A DNA stretch of 5,144 nt from an uncultured Actinoplanes sp. (lineage in GTDB: Bacteria; Actinomycetota; Actinomycetes; Mycobacteriales; Micromonosporaceae), in NCBI GenBank assembly GCA_934667465.1, contig CAKUMG010000524.1:1-5144 (forward strand). The letters run 5' to 3'. The translations under genes were made by a program, and so were the position numbers. Shown here piece after piece: positions 4,605 through 5,144 of the stretch. Positions within the stretch are counted from its first letter, which is position 1; each line of letters opens with the position of its first letter. The notes beneath the pieces were generated by a model that saw nothing but the letters and a program-made list of their open reading frames with translations, searched no databases and was not told where the DNA came from.

Positions 4605-4845
4605 CGACCTCCCCAGGCCGAGCCCGTCGACGCCCTGGCGATCCCCCGGACCGTCGCGGCCGCTCGGCTGTCGCCGGGCGTCTGGCACCCGACATTAGGA
4701 CACCGGTCACGGCCGCAACAGGGGTGATTGTCCACTTCGCCCGGCGGAGTGAGAGCGCACCGTGATGGATCTAGGACTCACAGCAATGCATTGACCCCTA
4801 CGGGGAAGCGATCCGGCGAAATCCCGGTTTCGCGACTTGCGCGAC
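4605..4845. other. Intergenic region before the membrane protein gene
   Basis: No convincing gene is seen; frames crossing it are Arg/Pro-rich and lack ribosome binding sites. The right half (about 4690-4845) is less GC-rich than the rest and likely holds the promoter of the downstream gene. Candidates are TTGACC (4791-4796), a good -35-like hexamer without a matching -10, and TAGGAC (4772-4777), weak. Short dyads include CCCC-TAC-GGGG (4795-4805) and GCGAAA/TTTCGC (4816-4833). No known riboswitch class was recognised. Confidence 0.4.
4816..4833 (+). repeat. Inverted repeat in the leader of the membrane protein gene
   Basis: GCGAAA (4816-4821) and TTTCGC (4828-4833) are perfect 6-bp arms around TCCCGG. 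It ends 29 nt before the GTG start at 4863. It could be an operator or a leader hairpin, or chance. Confidence 0.3.
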
Positions 4846-4853
4846 AGGTGAAG
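4846..4853 (+). promoter_or_regulatory. Shine-Dalgarno-like site of the 3'-terminal gene
   Basis: AGGTGAAG lies 9 nt upstream of the GTG at 4863 and supports that start. It overlaps a small dyad, GACAG (4843-4847) with CTGTC (4855-4859), which could partly occlude the site in RNA. The stem is only 5 bp. Confidence 0.45.
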
Positions 4854-4862
4854 TCTGTCAAT

Positions 4863-5144
4863 GTGAACACCACGACGGATCTTCTCCTCATCGGCGCCCT
4901 CGCCGCGGCCTGGCTCGCGGCCGGGTTGCTCGCCGACACGCTGCCGGGCGCCCGGACGGCGCGCGAGCTGCGGCGCCGATCGCGGGCACTCTCCATGATG
5001 GTCGGTGCCGGCGTCGCGGTGTTCCTCGCTGTGCCCGTCGTGACCGGCCTGGTCCCCGGCGACTCGGCGGCCCCCGCGGCCGCCCTGATCCCGGCCGTCC
5101 CGGCGCTGATCGCCCTCGCCTTCACGCTGCGCAGGCTCGCCCAG
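4863..5144 (+). CDS. Unrecognised small-residue-rich membrane protein, N-terminal part (3' end outside window)
   Basis: 94 codons are open from the GTG at 4863 to the window edge. I do not recognise the family. Residues about 6-24 (DLLLIGALAAAWLAAGLLA) form a hydrophobic segment. A strongly basic cytoplasmic-type stretch follows (RTARELRRRSR, about 30-40). A second hydrophobic segment lies at about 43-63 (SMMVGAGVAVFLAVPVVTGLV). After a short loop (PGDSAAP), a third, Ala/Pro/Leu-rich one spans about 69-87, ending in TLRRL. The pattern suggests a polytopic membrane protein with the Arg-rich loop inside. Codon use is typical of the window, with strong G/C third positions. The start rests on AGGTGAAG 9 nt upstream; an in-frame GTG at 4848 lies inside that site and is less likely. 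It is probably a separate transcription unit from the glycosyltransferase operon. Confidence 0.65.
   Translation, partial: MNTTTDLLLIGALAAAWLAAGLLADTLPGARTARELRRRSRALSMMVGAGVAVFLAVPVVTGLVPGDSAAPAAALIPAVPALIALAFTLRRLAQ

Noticed and set aside
3671..4735. Long minus-strand open frame opposite the glycosyltransferase
   Set aside because: It is a GC-bias antisense shadow with Arg/Gly/Pro/Val composition and no domain, while the plus strand encodes a clear GT26 protein.
4562..4765. Small Arg/Pro-rich frame after the glycosyltransferase
   Set aside because: It starts inside the terminator hairpin, lacks a ribosome binding site and has random high-GC composition.

Overview
The window is GC-rich actinobacterial chromosome. 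GTG and TTG starts, an actinobacterial pstP-fhaB-fhaA cluster, a tRNA without an encoded CCA and GC-rich hairpin terminators with poor T-tracts all point that way. The protein sequences look most like Micromonosporaceae (Actinoplanes/Micromonospora type). That family assignment rests on recall of homologues and was not searched.

Layout. Positions 1-1896 (minus strand) hold three tightly packed genes transcribed towards coordinate 1: fhaA (DUF3662 plus FHA), fhaB/fipA (membrane anchor plus FHA) and the first 218 codons of pstP (PP2C Ser/Thr phosphatase, running off the window). This is the upstream end of the conserved actinobacterial cell-wall/division signalling cluster, which in relatives continues with rodA/ftsW, a class B PBP and the kinases pknA/pknB. 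Positions 1897-2093 form a divergent control region with weak promoter-like hexamers and a short inverted repeat. A tRNA-Leu(CAG) gene on the plus strand occupies 2094-2176. It is followed by two strong hairpins (2188-2224 and 2236-2258) that probably end its transcript.

Positions 2265-2616 hold no credible gene. This stretch is strongly G/T-skewed on the plus strand and carries a degenerate array of 33-bp tandem repeats, then a four-tract G-quadruplex motif directly upstream of a TATGCT -10-like hexamer.

Positions 2667-4549 (plus strand) hold a two-gene operon with a 4-bp overlap: an extended-SDR NAD-dependent sugar-nucleotide epimerase/dehydratase-like protein, then a WecG/TagA/CpsF glycosyltransferase. 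A plausible division of labour is that the first modifies a nucleotide sugar and the second transfers a sugar to a lipid-linked acceptor for a cell-surface glycan. The actual substrates cannot be read from the sequence. A long imperfect hairpin at 4567-4604 is the likely operon terminator. After an intergenic stretch with several small inverted repeats, the 5' part of an unrecognised membrane protein gene starts at 4863 and leaves the window.

Nothing here is demonstrably a new system. The points most worth a second look are the SDR protein with Phe in place of the catalytic Tyr of YxxxK, its partner glycosyltransferase with a changed N-terminal motif, and the repeat/G-quadruplex region that precedes their operon.
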